Below are positions 1 through 8,533 of a DNA stretch of 64,000 nucleotides, one piece after another. The notes below the pieces were generated by a model, which worked only from the letters and a program-made list of their open reading frames with translations, ran no database searches and had not been told where the DNA came from. The DNA lies in assembly GCF_002813135.1 (NCBI RefSeq), contig NZ_PHTY01000001.1, forward strand, positions 2,289,501 through 2,353,500. Reading direction: 5' to 3'. The stretch's first letter is position 1, and every line of letters begins with the position of its first letter. The DNA is from Ulvibacter sp. MAR_2010_11. GTDB taxonomy: Bacteria > Bacteroidota > Bacteroidia > Flavobacteriales > Flavobacteriaceae. The position numbers were made by a program, and so were the translations under genes.

Positions 1-1123
1 CAGCAAATTTTGCTTCGTTCAACAATAATTTGTTCAGTCCTTTCAAGGTAGATTGAAACGAAATGACGGTATGTCCCATAGGCACACCAATGTTTCGCAA
101 CACAGTACTATCAGTAAGATCACGTTGTAGCCTGCTTACCGGTAATTTTGCCGAAAGATGTTCAAATAACGCATTGGCAATCCCAAGATTCCCTTCGCTG
201 TTTTCAAAATCTATCGGATTTACCTTGTGCGGCATTGCACTGGAGCCGACTTCTCCTTTTTTAATTTTTTGTTTGAAATACTCCATCGACACATAGGCCC
301 AGATATCACGATCTAAATCTATAAGGATGGTATTAATGCGCTTTAAGGTATCGAACAAGGCTGCCATATGATCGTAATGCTCAATCTGAGTAGTAGGGAA
401 GGAGTGATGCAAGCCTAAACGTTCTTGCACAAACCGGGTTCCGAAGGCTTTCCAATCGACCTTGGGATATGCCACTTTATGAGCATTAAAATTTCCTGTA
501 GCACCTCCAAATTTGGCAGCGCTTTTTATGTCATTCAGCAAATCGAATTGCTCCTGAATTCGCACTACAAACACCTCAATTTCTTTACCTAGTCGGGTAG
601 GAGAGGCGGGTTGTCCGTGCGTTCGTGCCAACATGGGAATATCTGCCCATTCTTTGGACAATTCTTTCAGTTTATCCAAAACAGCGAACAATTGCGGGAC
701 ATACACTTCATTCATGGCATCTTTCAGGGAAAGCGGGATCGCTGTATTGTTGATATCCTGTGATGTAAGTCCGAAGTGGATAAATTCTTTGTATTGCTGA
801 AGTCCGAATGCATCAAATTTTTCCTTGATAAAATATTCGACCGCCTTGACATCGTGATTGGTAATTTTTTCGGTGTTTTTAATGTGCACTGCATCTTGCA
901 CCGAAAATTTTAAATACAAATCACGAAGGTCTGTAAATAGTTCTTTATTGAAATCTTTTAATTGCGGTAAGGGCAATTCTACCAAGGCAATAAAGTACTC
1001 AATCTCTACCTGCATGCGATAGCGTATTAGTGCCTCTTCAGAAAAGAAAGGAATTAACGATGCCGTTTTTGAAGCGTATCTGCCGTCTATAGGTGAAATT
1101 GCTTGTAATGCGTTGGTTGTCAT
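1..1123 (-). CDS. purB: Adenylosuccinate lyase, C-terminus cut by window edge
   Basis: Splits succinyl groups off adenylosuccinate and SAICAR in purine synthesis. The minus-strand frame is open from the ATG at 1121-1123 to the window edge, about 374 codons of a family of roughly 450. The N-terminus reads MTTNALQAISPIDGRY, the usual PurB opening. The fumarase/aspartase superfamily signature GSSAMPHKVNPIDFEN is encoded near positions 200-260, and the TSQDINNT and ARTHGQPASPT substrate motifs lie upstream of it. A TATCTTTG promoter element sits 20 nt upstream. The missing part is only a window effect. Confidence 0.95.
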   Translation of the reverse strand, partial: MTTNALQAISPIDGRYASKTASLIPFFSEEALIRYRMQVEIEYFIALVELPLPQLKDFNKELFTDLRDLYLKFSVQDAVHIKNTEKITNHDVKAVEYFIKEKFDAFGLQQYKEFIHFGLTSQDINNTAIPLSLKDAMNEVYVPQLFAVLDKLKELSKEWADIPMLARTHGQPASPTRLGKEIEVFVVRIQEQFDLLNDIKSAAKFGGATGNFNAHKVAYPKVDWKAFGTRFVQERLGLHHSFPTTQIEHYDHMAALFDTLKRINTILIDLDRDIWAYVSMEYFKQKIKKGEVGSSAMPHKVNPIDFENSEGNLGIANALFEHLSAKLPVSRLQRDLTDSTVLRNIGVPMGHTVISFQSTLKGLNKLLLNEAKFA

Positions 1124-1142
1124 TGGCGTAAATTTGAAGGTG

Positions 1143-1150
1143 CAAAGATA
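1143..1150 (-). promoter_or_regulatory. purB promoter, -7 element
   Basis: Read on the minus strand this is TATCTTTG, a perfect match to the Bacteroidota -7 consensus TAnnTTTG. It would give purB a 5' UTR of only about 10-15 nt. No clear TTTG -33 element is visible. Confidence 0.55.
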
Positions 1151-1230
1151 ATCTTTTAAGTACGAAGTACGAAGCGGGATAAGGGAAGTTTTAAGGAGAT
1201 TCTTTTCAGAAGTCGGAATGAAAAGCCTAA

Positions 1231-1824
1231 TTATGTTTGTGATTGCTGTTGCTTTTTCTGAAACCGTTCAATTTTCTGAAGGGTGTTTTTACCACGAGCC
1301 TTGTAAGCTGCAGTATTTTGATGGATATTTTCATTTATGATATGCTGAAGCTCGGGATGAATCCATTTGTATGCTGTCCCCAAAAAGTAGAGTGCGGTCA
1401 TTGCGTAGGCTTTACACGCCACTTTTTGCTCGGTTAGTAACCAGTCGAAGCAGCATTCGGTCATTACTTTTTTATGGGCTGCGGTAAAGTTGTTCCTAAG
1501 CTTAGGGTCATCTTCCTTATAGTGGGCAACCGCCAACATTTCACAAATCTTGGCCAACGGTCGCAACGCCTGATCTCTAACTACGTGTGGCAAATGCTCA
1601 AAATAGAAATCCAGATGCGGATACAGCAGCGATAATTTTTCCAGGCAAACAAATTCCAGTATCCAGGAAGCCTTATACGAAATTTCGGTTTTATCCAAAA
1701 AACAGTACTCTAACAAATCGGGAAAAGATTCGGGATGATCGAGCACCCATTGTGCCACATCCAAACGGGTTTGCCTGTAAGCTTTTGTATAACTTAATTT
1801 TTCGAAGAGTACTTCAGAAGCCAT
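1231..1824 (-). CDS. Helical-repeat (HEAT/ARM-like) protein next to purB, unknown function
   Basis: A 197-residue soluble protein with no signal peptide or membrane segment. It looks entirely helical, with repeated amphipathic stretches of about 35-40 residues rich in Leu and aromatic residues, and a basic Gln-rich tail. I infer a HEAT/ARM-like fold. I recall flavobacterial proteins of this kind being labelled adenylosuccinate lyase because they sit beside purB, but none of the catalytic motifs of that enzyme are present. It follows the sirtuin gene with a 1-nt gap, so the two are probably co-transcribed. Function unknown. Confidence 0.75.
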   Translation of the reverse strand: MASEVLFEKLSYTKAYRQTRLDVAQWVLDHPESFPDLLEYCFLDKTEISYKASWILEFVCLEKLSLLYPHLDFYFEHLPHVVRDQALRPLAKICEMLAVAHYKEDDPKLRNNFTAAHKKVMTECCFDWLLTEQKVACKAYAMTALYFLGTAYKWIHPELQHIINENIHQNTAAYKARGKNTLQKIERFQKKQQQSQT

Positions 1825-1825
1825 G

Positions 1826-2503
1826 TTATAATTTTTTCAATGCATCGATTACCTTAGGAACTCCCGTGGTGGCTTTTTCAGCAAAAACAGTAATTCTTTC
1901 AGAGGAACCCATTGACGGATTGGGATCTACAAAATAGATTTCGGTGGTATAAGAAGCATATTGCACCAAACCCGCAGCCGGATAGACCTGCATAGAGGTG
2001 CCAACTATTATTACTACATCGGCTTCGGCAACTAATTCCATTGCTACCTCCATCATGGGTACCATTTCACCAAACCAAACGATGTGGGGACGCAGTTGGT
2101 GATTAAATTCACAAAAATCGCCCAGGTTGAGGTCTTCGCGCCAGTCTAATATTAAGTCTTCTTTAAAAGTGCTTCTCACTTTTAATAATTCGCCGTGTAG
2201 ATGAACCACCCTGCTGCTCCCTGCTCGTTCGTGTAAATCGTCGACGTTTTGAGTGATAATCACTACTTCATGTTCCTTCTCAAGTTCGGCCAGGGCAATA
2301 TGAGCCGAATTGGGCTGGACCTGCAATAACTGTCGTCGCCGCTCATTGTAAAAATTCAGAACCAGAGTCGGATTACGCTGAAACCCTTCGGGAGAAGCCA
2401 CAGACATCACATCGTGTCCTTCCCACAATCCGTTGCTGTCTCGAAATGTATTAAGTCCGCTTTCCGCGCTCATCCCGGCACCGGTAAGTACTGCAATTTT
2501 CAT
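1826..2503 (-). CDS. cobB: Sirtuin-type NAD-dependent deacylase lacking the zinc cysteines
   Basis: SIR2-family protein of 225 residues, expected to remove acyl groups from lysines using NAD. Visible motifs: GAGMSAESG at 8-16, the Tyr52/Arg55 pair in FYNERRRQ typical of class III (desuccinylase/demalonylase) sirtuins, TQNVDDLHERAG at 84-95, and HLHGEL with probable catalytic His103. The GTSMQVYPAAG nucleotide motif follows. It resembles E. coli CobB closely in length and motif order. The small zinc domain between about 108 and 135 has only one cysteine (Cys131) where zinc-binding sirtuins have four. It lies first in a two-gene unit with the helical protein. Confidence 0.9.
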   Translation of the reverse strand: MKIAVLTGAGMSAESGLNTFRDSNGLWEGHDVMSVASPEGFQRNPTLVLNFYNERRRQLLQVQPNSAHIALAELEKEHEVVIITQNVDDLHERAGSSRVVHLHGELLKVRSTFKEDLILDWREDLNLGDFCEFNHQLRPHIVWFGEMVPMMEVAMELVAEADVVIIVGTSMQVYPAAGLVQYASYTTEIYFVDPNPSMGSSERITVFAEKATTGVPKVIDALKKL

Positions 2504-2567
2504 AGAGTTTGCATTAAATCACTAAATTATTACTTTTAAAATACAACTCAAAAATATCAAATGCCAA

Positions 2568-2870
2568 ATAGTGAGTAGTGAGTATTGAGTAGTGAGTATT
2601 GAGTAGTGAGTATTGAGTAGTGAGTAGTGAGCAGTGAGTCATGAGATGTGAGACGTTAGTCGTGAGAAGAAATTATAATTTAATTTAATGATCATAGTTT
2701 TCAAATCTAAAATCTAAAATCCCAAATCCCAAATCGTACATCGTGAGCAGTGAGTCATGAGACGTGAGACGTTAGTCGTGAGAAGAAATTATAATTTAAT
2801 TTATTGATCATAGTTTTCAAATCTAAAATCTAAAATCTAAAATCTAAAATCCCGTAATTCGTAATTCCTT
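2568..2870. repeat. Degenerate heptamer tandem array with internal 116-bp duplication
   Basis: Fills most of the 416-nt gap between the sirtuin and trmH genes. The first part consists of 7-nt units GTGAGTA/TTGAGTA/GTGAGCA/GTGAGAC. Then come units AAATCTA and AAATCCC, and the array ends with CGTAATT twice. The block at 2627-2742 is repeated at 2743-2858 with very few changes, including the non-heptad spacer with GATCATAG. No open reading frame or RNA gene is seen here. Confidence 0.85.
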
Positions 2871-2919
2871 TATCCAATTACACAATTTACATTTATCTTA
2901 GCAAAAACTAAATTTTTAA

Positions 2920-3579
2920 GTGGATTTACAACTTTTCGAATTCCTACAATCATTGCTAACGGAACGGCGCCGGGAACTTTTCAAGGAGGTTCTGGATCAA
3001 CGAACACGACATTTTACCGTAGTGACCGAAGATGTGTATCAGTTGCATAACACAAGTGCCGTGATGCGAACCTGCGATGTATTTGGAGTGCAGGATTTGC
3101 ATGTGGTTGAAGAGAAATACGGAAAGCGGATTGACAAAGAAATAGCCATGGGGGCTCAAAAGTGGGTGAGTTTGTATCGCTATGACAGTGTGAACAGTTG
3201 TATTGAAGCCTTGCGGTCTAAGGGGTATCAAATTATTGCCACAACACCTCACAACGATTCTACCTTATTGCACGATTTTGATGTGGCGAATAAAAGTGCA
3301 TTTTTCTTCGGAAAGGAAAACGACGGCCTGAGTGATGTGGTAATGCGACAGGCAGATGGCTTTTTAAAAATTCCGATGTATGGTTTTACGGAAAGTTTGA
3401 ATATTTCGGTTTCGGCGGCAATAATATTGCAAGAAGTGGTAACACGCATGCGTATTGAAGGCGTTCCATGGAGCTTGACAGAAGCCGAAAAATTGGAATT
3501 GGAGATGCACTGGACTCAAAAAACCATAAAAAGCGCTCCCGAGATTATAGAACGCTATTACAAGGATAATAATTCGTAA
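2920..3579 (+). CDS. trmH: SpoU-family RNA 2'-O-methyltransferase, TrmH type
   Basis: Probably methylates the ribose of G18 in tRNA using S-adenosylmethionine. All three SPOUT motifs are present. Motif 1 runs from Asn44 to Gly56 with the catalytic Arg50. Motif 2 is the GKENDGLS segment near 131-138. Motif 3 surrounds Asn161 in TESLNISVSAA, forming the trefoil knot. The 219-residue length and the C-terminal helix with WTQK suit TrmH rather than RlmB. The start is GTG at 2920: no upstream ATG is in frame before the repeat array, and the protein begins normally there. First gene of a possible run of same-strand genes up to deaD. Confidence 0.88.
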   Translation: MDLQLFEFLQSLLTERRRELFKEVLDQRTRHFTVVTEDVYQLHNTSAVMRTCDVFGVQDLHVVEEKYGKRIDKEIAMGAQKWVSLYRYDSVNSCIEALRSKGYQIIATTPHNDSTLLHDFDVANKSAFFFGKENDGLSDVVMRQADGFLKIPMYGFTESLNISVSAAIILQEVVTRMRIEGVPWSLTEAEKLELEMHWTQKTIKSAPEIIERYYKDNNS

Positions 3580-3609
3580 TTTTAAAGAAACATAGTAAAG
3601 CAATATAAC

Positions 3610-4134
3610 ATGATAGTAATATACATTCTTGGAGGGATTCTCGCAATTTTGCTCATCCTCATGCTGGTTGCTCCTAAAACCTATAACATTCAACGCAGTG
3701 TGGTGATAAAACGCCCTTTGGGTGACGTATTTCAGTATTTAAAATTGGTTAAAAATCAGGATCATTGGTCACCCTGGAAGAAAAAGGACCCCGATATGAA
3801 AAGTGAATCAGTCGGAATTGACGGTACGGTTGGGTTTATCAATAAATGGGAAGGAAATAAACAGGTAGGTTCGGGCGAACAAGAAATCACAAAAATTGTT
3901 GAAAATGAACGGGTCGATACCGAACTCAGATTCTTTAAACCATGGAAATCTACCAGCGATGGTTATTTGCTCGTTGAGGCTGTGGATGCATCTTCAACTA
4001 AAGTTATTTGGGGATTTAAAGGCACAAATAAGGTGCCTATGAATATTATGATGCTTTTTTTCAATATGGATAAGGCGGTAGGTAAGGATTTTGAAGAAGG
4101 ATTGGCCTCCTTAAAAACGGAATTAGAAAAATAA
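3610..4134 (+). CDS. Membrane-anchored SRPBCC (START-like) domain protein
   Basis: A 174-residue protein with one N-terminal hydrophobic segment (residues 2-21), followed by a domain of about 145 residues with the polyketide cyclase/SRPBCC pattern: RSVVIKRPLGDVFQYL near the start, an NQDHWSPW helix-turn, and a final amphipathic helix DFEEGLASLKTELEK. Such domains bind hydrophobic ligands in a deep pocket; no specific ligand can be assigned. It begins 30 nt after trmH and ends 14 nt before the VOC gene, suggesting one transcript. Confidence 0.75.
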   Translation: MIVIYILGGILAILLILMLVAPKTYNIQRSVVIKRPLGDVFQYLKLVKNQDHWSPWKKKDPDMKSESVGIDGTVGFINKWEGNKQVGSGEQEITKIVENERVDTELRFFKPWKSTSDGYLLVEAVDASSTKVIWGFKGTNKVPMNIMMLFFNMDKAVGKDFEEGLASLKTELEK

Positions 4135-4148
4135 TATTATTTGATACT

Positions 4149-4523
4149 ATGAAACACAATATGTTTGCCTGGGTTGAAATACCCGTTAACGATATGGCAC
4201 GGGCTCAAAAATTTTATGAGGCCGTATTTAAAGTCGAGCTGCATCTCGTAAATTTTGGTGGTATGGAAATGGGATGGTTCCCATTTGTTGAAAATGCTCC
4301 AGGAGCTGCGGGAACTCTTATCAAACAAGAAAGCTATATTCCCAGCGCCGAAGGGCCTTTGGTTTATTTTTACAGCGAAGATGCACAAATTGAATTGGGC
4401 AGGGTAAAAGCGGCCGGCGGTAAGATATATCAGGAGAAGACACAGATATCTCCGGAACACGGCTACATGGGAGTCTTTATCGATACTGAAGGAAACAGAG
4501 TGGCAGTACATTCTCGAAAATAA
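4149..4523 (+). CDS. VOC (glyoxalase-fold) family protein
   Basis: A 124-residue single-chain vicinal-oxygen-chelate protein. The N-terminus MFAWVEIPVNDMARAQKFYEAVFK is the standard first beta-alpha unit, and the C-terminal half ends in GVFIDTEGNRVAVHS, where family members often carry a metal-binding Glu followed by His. Enzymes of this fold include glyoxalases, dioxygenases and antibiotic-binding proteins; the substrate is not predictable here. It closely follows the SRPBCC gene. Confidence 0.8.
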   Translation: MKHNMFAWVEIPVNDMARAQKFYEAVFKVELHLVNFGGMEMGWFPFVENAPGAAGTLIKQESYIPSAEGPLVYFYSEDAQIELGRVKAAGGKIYQEKTQISPEHGYMGVFIDTEGNRVAVHSRK

Positions 4524-4651
4524 GATGTAAGTATTAATTTGTAAGCTTTCAATTATCAACTTAAATCTAACAACCAGCCCATACCGAACGGTACCTGCCC
4601 AAAAACGTTCAGGCGGATGTTCGGACGGGTCTAATAATCCAGCAATCTAGA

Positions 4652-5224
4652 ATGCAGCTTGTTTTCGCAACTCATAACCTGAATAAATTCAGAGAAGTAA
4701 AAGCACTTCTATCTCACGATTTGGACTTACTTAGTCTCACCGATATTGGCTGCCATGAAGACATCCCTGAGACAGCCGATACGATTGAAGGTAACGCGGT
4801 GATAAAGGCAAATTACGTTAAAAGTGTCTACGGATTTGATTGTTTTGCCGATGACACCGGATTGGAGGTAAAAGCCCTGAATGGGGAACCGGGAGTATAT
4901 AGTGCTCGTTATGCCGGACCTGAAAACAACGCCGAAGCCAATATTAACAAACTACTTGCCAAGCTAAAAGGTGAGGAACACAGGGAAGCGCGATTTAAAA
5001 CCGCAATTGCATTAACTCTTAAAGGGGCACACACTATTTTTTTGGGAATTTGTGAAGGCAGTATTACCAAAGCTCCCCGTGGAGAGAAAGGATTTGGGTA
5101 CGATCCTATCTTTTTACCCAACGGTTCTGCCGAAACATTTGCCGAAATGTCACTGCTGCAAAAAAGCGAAATAGGACATCGCGGAAAAGCCATGCGACAA
5201 TTAATTGAATATCTTTCAGAGTGA
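4652..5224 (+). CDS. rdgB: dITP/XTP pyrophosphatase (Ham1/RdgB)
   Basis: House-cleaning enzyme hydrolysing non-canonical purine triphosphates (dITP, XTP) to monophosphates, keeping them out of DNA. Typical 190-residue Ham1 protein: ATHNLNKFREVKALL nucleotide-binding start (7-21), catalytic ADDTGLEV (Asp67/Asp68), GVYSARYAG, FGYDPIF, and the C-terminal SHRG-type loop present as IGHRGKAMRQL. The 128-nt gap before it contains a relatively GC-rich stretch without recognisable signals. Confidence 0.93.
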   Translation: MQLVFATHNLNKFREVKALLSHDLDLLSLTDIGCHEDIPETADTIEGNAVIKANYVKSVYGFDCFADDTGLEVKALNGEPGVYSARYAGPENNAEANINKLLAKLKGEEHREARFKTAIALTLKGAHTIFLGICEGSITKAPRGEKGFGYDPIFLPNGSAETFAEMSLLQKSEIGHRGKAMRQLIEYLSE

Positions 5225-5297
5225 CAGCTAATTAGCCTTTTAATTATGCTGTTTCATAAATAATTCAAAACTATAATCAAGAACTCATTTTAAAGAG

Positions 5298-5392
5298 TAT
5301 CTTTGCACCTTCAAAAATCCTCAGGGTGAGGTAGTACTGCACGAAGTGATAAGGTTTATTTGTCCAACTAACTTCAGTAAGTACAAATAAAC
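5298..5392 (+). promoter_or_regulatory. deaD promoter and structured 5' leader
   Basis: TATCTTTG at 5298-5305 matches the -7 consensus, giving a leader of about 95 nt. The leader contains CCTCA/TGAGG around a GGG loop, CAC/GTG around GAA, and a perfect 10-bp inverted repeat GTTTATTTGT (5354-5363) with ACAAATAAAC (5383-5392), which ends 14 nt before the ATG. There is no U-tract, so a terminator is unlikely. A translation-controlling or cold-responsive leader is plausible for a helicase of this class. Confidence 0.55.
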
Positions 5393-5406
5393 TTTTATAA
5401 CACTAT

Positions 5407-7314
5407 ATGTCTACATTTAAATCGTTAGGCCTTAACGAGAATTTACTCAAGGCCATTACCGATATGGGTTTTGAAACCCCTTCGGAAGTACAAGCTAAAA
5501 CAATCCCTTTACTATTAAACGAAGAAACAGATCTTGTTTCTCTGGCACAAACCGGAACCGGTAAAACGGCTGCCTTCGGTTTTCCAATGCTTCAGAAAAT
5601 CGATTCCGAAAGCAGAACCACTCAAGGATTAATTCTTTCTCCTACACGCGAATTGTGTATGCAAATCGCCAATGAAATGGCCCAATACGGAAAGTATGTA
5701 AAAGGACTAAACGTTGTAGCTATCTACGGGGGTGCTAGTATCACCGATCAAGCCAAACAAATTAAAAAGGGAGCACAGATTATCGTTGCTACTCCGGGTC
5801 GTATGAAGGATATGATTGGGCGACGCATGATCGATATTTCAAAAATTGAATACTGTGTGCTTGATGAGGCAGATGAGATGCTAAACATGGGCTTCTATGA
5901 AGATATTACTGAAATTCTTTCACATTCACCCGAAACCAAAAGTACCTGGTTGTTTAGTGCTACCATGCCAAAAGAGGTGTCCAGTATCGCTAAAAAGTTT
6001 ATGCGCACTCCGGTAGAAATTACCGTGGGTTCTAAAAACGTAAGTACCGAAAATGTCTCGCACGAGTTCTATTTGGTGAATACGAGAGATCGTTATGCTG
6101 CTTTAAAAAGATTGAGCGACGCCAACCCCGATATTTTTTCGGTGATATTCTGCAGAACCAAGCGTGATACACAAAAAGTTGCCGAACAATTAATTACCGA
6201 CGGCTACAACGCTGCAGCATTGCATGGAGATTTGAGTCAGAACCAGCGGGATATCGTGATGAAATCCTTCCGAAGCCGTCAAATTAAAATGCTTGTTGCC
6301 ACCGATGTTGCTGCTCGTGGAATTGATGTAGATGATGTTACGCATGTAATTCATTATCAATTACCCGATGAAATTGAAACGTACACTCACCGTAGCGGCC
6401 GTACCGGTCGTGCCGGAAAGAGTGGTGTTTCCATGGTCATTGTTTCAAAAAGTGAAGTGAGAAAAATTCACAGTATTGAAAAAATGATTCAGAAAAAATT
6501 TGAGCAAAAAGACATTCCGGGTGGCATGGAAATTTGCGAAGTACAGTTGTTTCATTTGGCCAACAGTATAAAAGACACCAAAATCAATCACGAAATAGAT
6601 TTGTATTTGCCAAACATCAATGAAGTATTGGCAGATTTCAGCAAGGAAGAACTTATTAAAAAGGTCTTCTCTGTTGAATTTACACGTTTCTACAACTACT
6701 ACAAGAACGCGAAAGACCTGAATGCTCCTTCTGGAGGTAATGTGGATTACGGTGACAGCGATTCGAAAGATTCGGTTCGGTACTTTGTAAATATTGGAGC
6801 CAAAGACGATTTCGATTGGATGACCTTGAAAGATTTCTTGCGTGATCTGTTGGATCTTGAAAAAGACGATGTGTACAAGGTAGATGTAAAAGATACTTTT
6901 TCATTCTTTAACACCGATGAAAAACACCAGGAGCTGGTGATGGGTGTGTTCAATGACTTTAAATTGGACGGACGAAATATTTCTATCGAAATTTCAAAAG
7001 ACAGAGGTGGAAGAAGCAGATCCGGCGGTGGAAGATCGGGTGGCGGAAGAGGACGTGGTGACAGAGACCGTGGAGGAAGAAGTGATCGCGGCGGACGCGG
7101 ATTTAAAGGTAAAGGCGGAAGTGGAAGCGGAAGCGGAAGCGGAGACAAAGGCAGTTATAGCAAACGCAGCGGTTCGGGAGAACGAACCGGTAGTTTCAGT
7201 GATCGCAAAAGCGGGTCGAGCGATGATCGCCCTAAATTTGCAGGAAAGAGCCGTAGAAGAACCGAAAAGCCACAGAATACCGGAACCGGAGGCAAACGTC
7301 GACGTAAAAGTTAA
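5407..7314 (+). CDS. deaD: DEAD-box ATP-dependent RNA helicase with DbpA-type RNA-binding domain
   Basis: Unwinds structured RNA, likely in ribosome assembly, RNA decay or cold adaptation. Visible motifs: Walker A AQTGTGKT 48-55, PTREL 79-83, TPGR 129-132, DEAD 153-156, SAT 184-186, and HRSGRTGRAG 328-337. A linker is followed by a DbpA-type RNA-binding fold at about 457-531. The tail from about 533 to 635 is a low-complexity Arg/Gly/Ser region with RGG-like repeats, probably non-specific RNA binding or condensate-forming. Length 635 suits CsdA/DeaD relatives. It has its own promoter and leader (5298-5392). Confidence 0.92.
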   Translation: MSTFKSLGLNENLLKAITDMGFETPSEVQAKTIPLLLNEETDLVSLAQTGTGKTAAFGFPMLQKIDSESRTTQGLILSPTRELCMQIANEMAQYGKYVKGLNVVAIYGGASITDQAKQIKKGAQIIVATPGRMKDMIGRRMIDISKIEYCVLDEADEMLNMGFYEDITEILSHSPETKSTWLFSATMPKEVSSIAKKFMRTPVEITVGSKNVSTENVSHEFYLVNTRDRYAALKRLSDANPDIFSVIFCRTKRDTQKVAEQLITDGYNAAALHGDLSQNQRDIVMKSFRSRQIKMLVATDVAARGIDVDDVTHVIHYQLPDEIETYTHRSGRTGRAGKSGVSMVIVSKSEVRKIHSIEKMIQKKFEQKDIPGGMEICEVQLFHLANSIKDTKINHEIDLYLPNINEVLADFSKEELIKKVFSVEFTRFYNYYKNAKDLNAPSGGNVDYGDSDSKDSVRYFVNIGAKDDFDWMTLKDFLRDLLDLEKDDVYKVDVKDTFSFFNTDEKHQELVMGVFNDFKLDGRNISIEISKDRGGRSRSGGGRSGGGRGRGDRDRGGRSDRGGRGFKGKGGSGSGSGSGDKGSYSKRSGSGERTGSFSDRKSGSSDDRPKFAGKSRRRTEKPQNTGTGGKRRRKS

Positions 7315-7394
7315 AAACCTTTAATTTGATTGCGTCAATGAAACTTTGGCGCAAAATTAACGTCTATATTATGTACTTTTACCCTGTACATGCT

Positions 7395-8171
7395 ATGAAA
7401 AAAATTCTGATTTTATTTTTATTAGTCACTTCTACATTGGTTGTGGCACAAGAGTCGATTGTGCAACCTCCTACCATAAAAGGGAAGGTATTAAACGATG
7501 CGGACGAGAATGCACTGGAGAATGTGAACATCGTAAACCTGAACAGTGTGATTGGTGCCACCACCGATCAAGAAGGGAAATTTGAGATTCGCGCAGTGGT
7601 AAACGACACACTCTATTTTAGTTATTTAGGGTTTAAATCCATAAGGGTTAGAGTGACGAATGACTGGTTGAAATTTGGCGATATCAAAATTAAAATGACC
7701 GAATTAGGCATAGCTTTGGAAGAGGTAGTTGTAAGACCGGTACAATTAACGGGGTATGTTGAGGTTGATGCCAAGACCATTCCTATTTACGATAACTATC
7801 GCTACCGAATTAGTGGTGTAAATACCGGATACGAAGGAGGAAACCAGCAACCCGGAGCGGTAAATAAAGTACTGAGTGCCATCTTTAATCCGGCCGATTT
7901 CCTCTATAACGTCTTTGGTAAACGTCCGCAGCAGATGCGAAAGCTTCGTAAGATGAAGGAGGATGATGAGATTAGGAATCTGTTGCAAAGCAAATACGAT
8001 CGTGAAACTCTGATGGCTGTTTTGCAGCTGGAAAAGGCCGATATCGATGAAATTGTAAGTAAATGCAATTATTCCAAGGACTTTATTCGTACTGCCAGTG
8101 ATTTGCAAATTCTGGATGCGATTAGCGAATGTTACGAAGAATATAAGGTGCTAAACCGAAAGAAAAGTTAG
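7395..8171 (+). CDS. Secreted protein with carboxypeptidase regulatory-like domain
   Basis: The ATG at 7395 is chosen because it starts a clear signal peptide (MKKILILFLLVTSTLVVAQ); an in-frame start at 7326 would add a non-signal extension. Residues about 30-110 form a CarboxypepD_reg-like beta-sandwich (IKGKVLNDADENALENVNI ... TTDQEGKFEI ... YLGFKS). The remaining half is charged and helical with no recognised domain. Such proteins are common exported or periplasmic proteins in flavobacteria; no enzymatic function is evident. It is followed at 7 nt by the DUF6122 gene. Confidence 0.78.
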   Translation: MKKILILFLLVTSTLVVAQESIVQPPTIKGKVLNDADENALENVNIVNLNSVIGATTDQEGKFEIRAVVNDTLYFSYLGFKSIRVRVTNDWLKFGDIKIKMTELGIALEEVVVRPVQLTGYVEVDAKTIPIYDNYRYRISGVNTGYEGGNQQPGAVNKVLSAIFNPADFLYNVFGKRPQQMRKLRKMKEDDEIRNLLQSKYDRETLMAVLQLEKADIDEIVSKCNYSKDFIRTASDLQILDAISECYEEYKVLNRKKS

Positions 8172-8177
8172 TACGTA

Positions 8178-8489
8178 ATGTTGCAACAAAGTATTCATTA
8201 CAGTTTACATTTAATTTTCCCGGGTCTTATAGCCTGGGTTTTTTTTAGGAGCCGGTGGAAAAGGGCATGGCTTATTATGATAGGAACCATGTTAGTGGAT
8301 GTAGATCATTTGTTGGCAGATCCTATCTTTTCTTCAAACAGGTGTAGTATAAACTTTCACCCGTTACACTCTTACCTAGCAATTGCAGGTTATGTTGTGC
8401 TTTTGGTTTTCAAAAAGACGCGCATTATAGCTGTAGGACTTCTGCTTCACATGCTCACCGATGCCTTGGACTGTTTGTGGATAAAGTAA
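8178..8489 (+). CDS. DUF6122 family small membrane protein
   Basis: A 103-residue inner-membrane protein with three to four hydrophobic segments. His/Asp positions suggest a metal site: HYSLH near the start, DVDHLLADP in the middle, HPLHSY, and HMLTDALDCL at the end. This pattern is similar to metal-dependent membrane hydrolases (YdjM/LexA-regulated type), but that is inference. It ends 44 nt before the convergent rlmH stop. Confidence 0.75.
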   Translation: MLQQSIHYSLHLIFPGLIAWVFFRSRWKRAWLIMIGTMLVDVDHLLADPIFSSNRCSINFHPLHSYLAIAGYVVLLVFKKTRIIAVGLLLHMLTDALDCLWIK

Positions 8490-8533
8490 GCTTCGGTTTG
8501 CATATAGTTTCCGAAAGACAGCGAAAAGAACAG

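Noticed and set aside
2504-2919. CRISPR-like or transposon reading of the repeat array
   Set aside because: Units are 7 nt and contiguous, with no fixed repeats and unique spacers, no cas genes, and no terminal inverted repeats or transposase.
6747-7148. Long Pro/Leu/Arg-rich minus-strand frame in deaD
   Set aside because: It is the complement of the Gly/Arg-rich repeat tail of deaD; composition mirrors that repeat and no start signal exists.
6944-7324. Alternative + frame rich in Glu/Val/Ala overlapping the end of deaD
   Set aside because: Out-of-frame reading of the repetitive tail; the in-frame helicase is complete.
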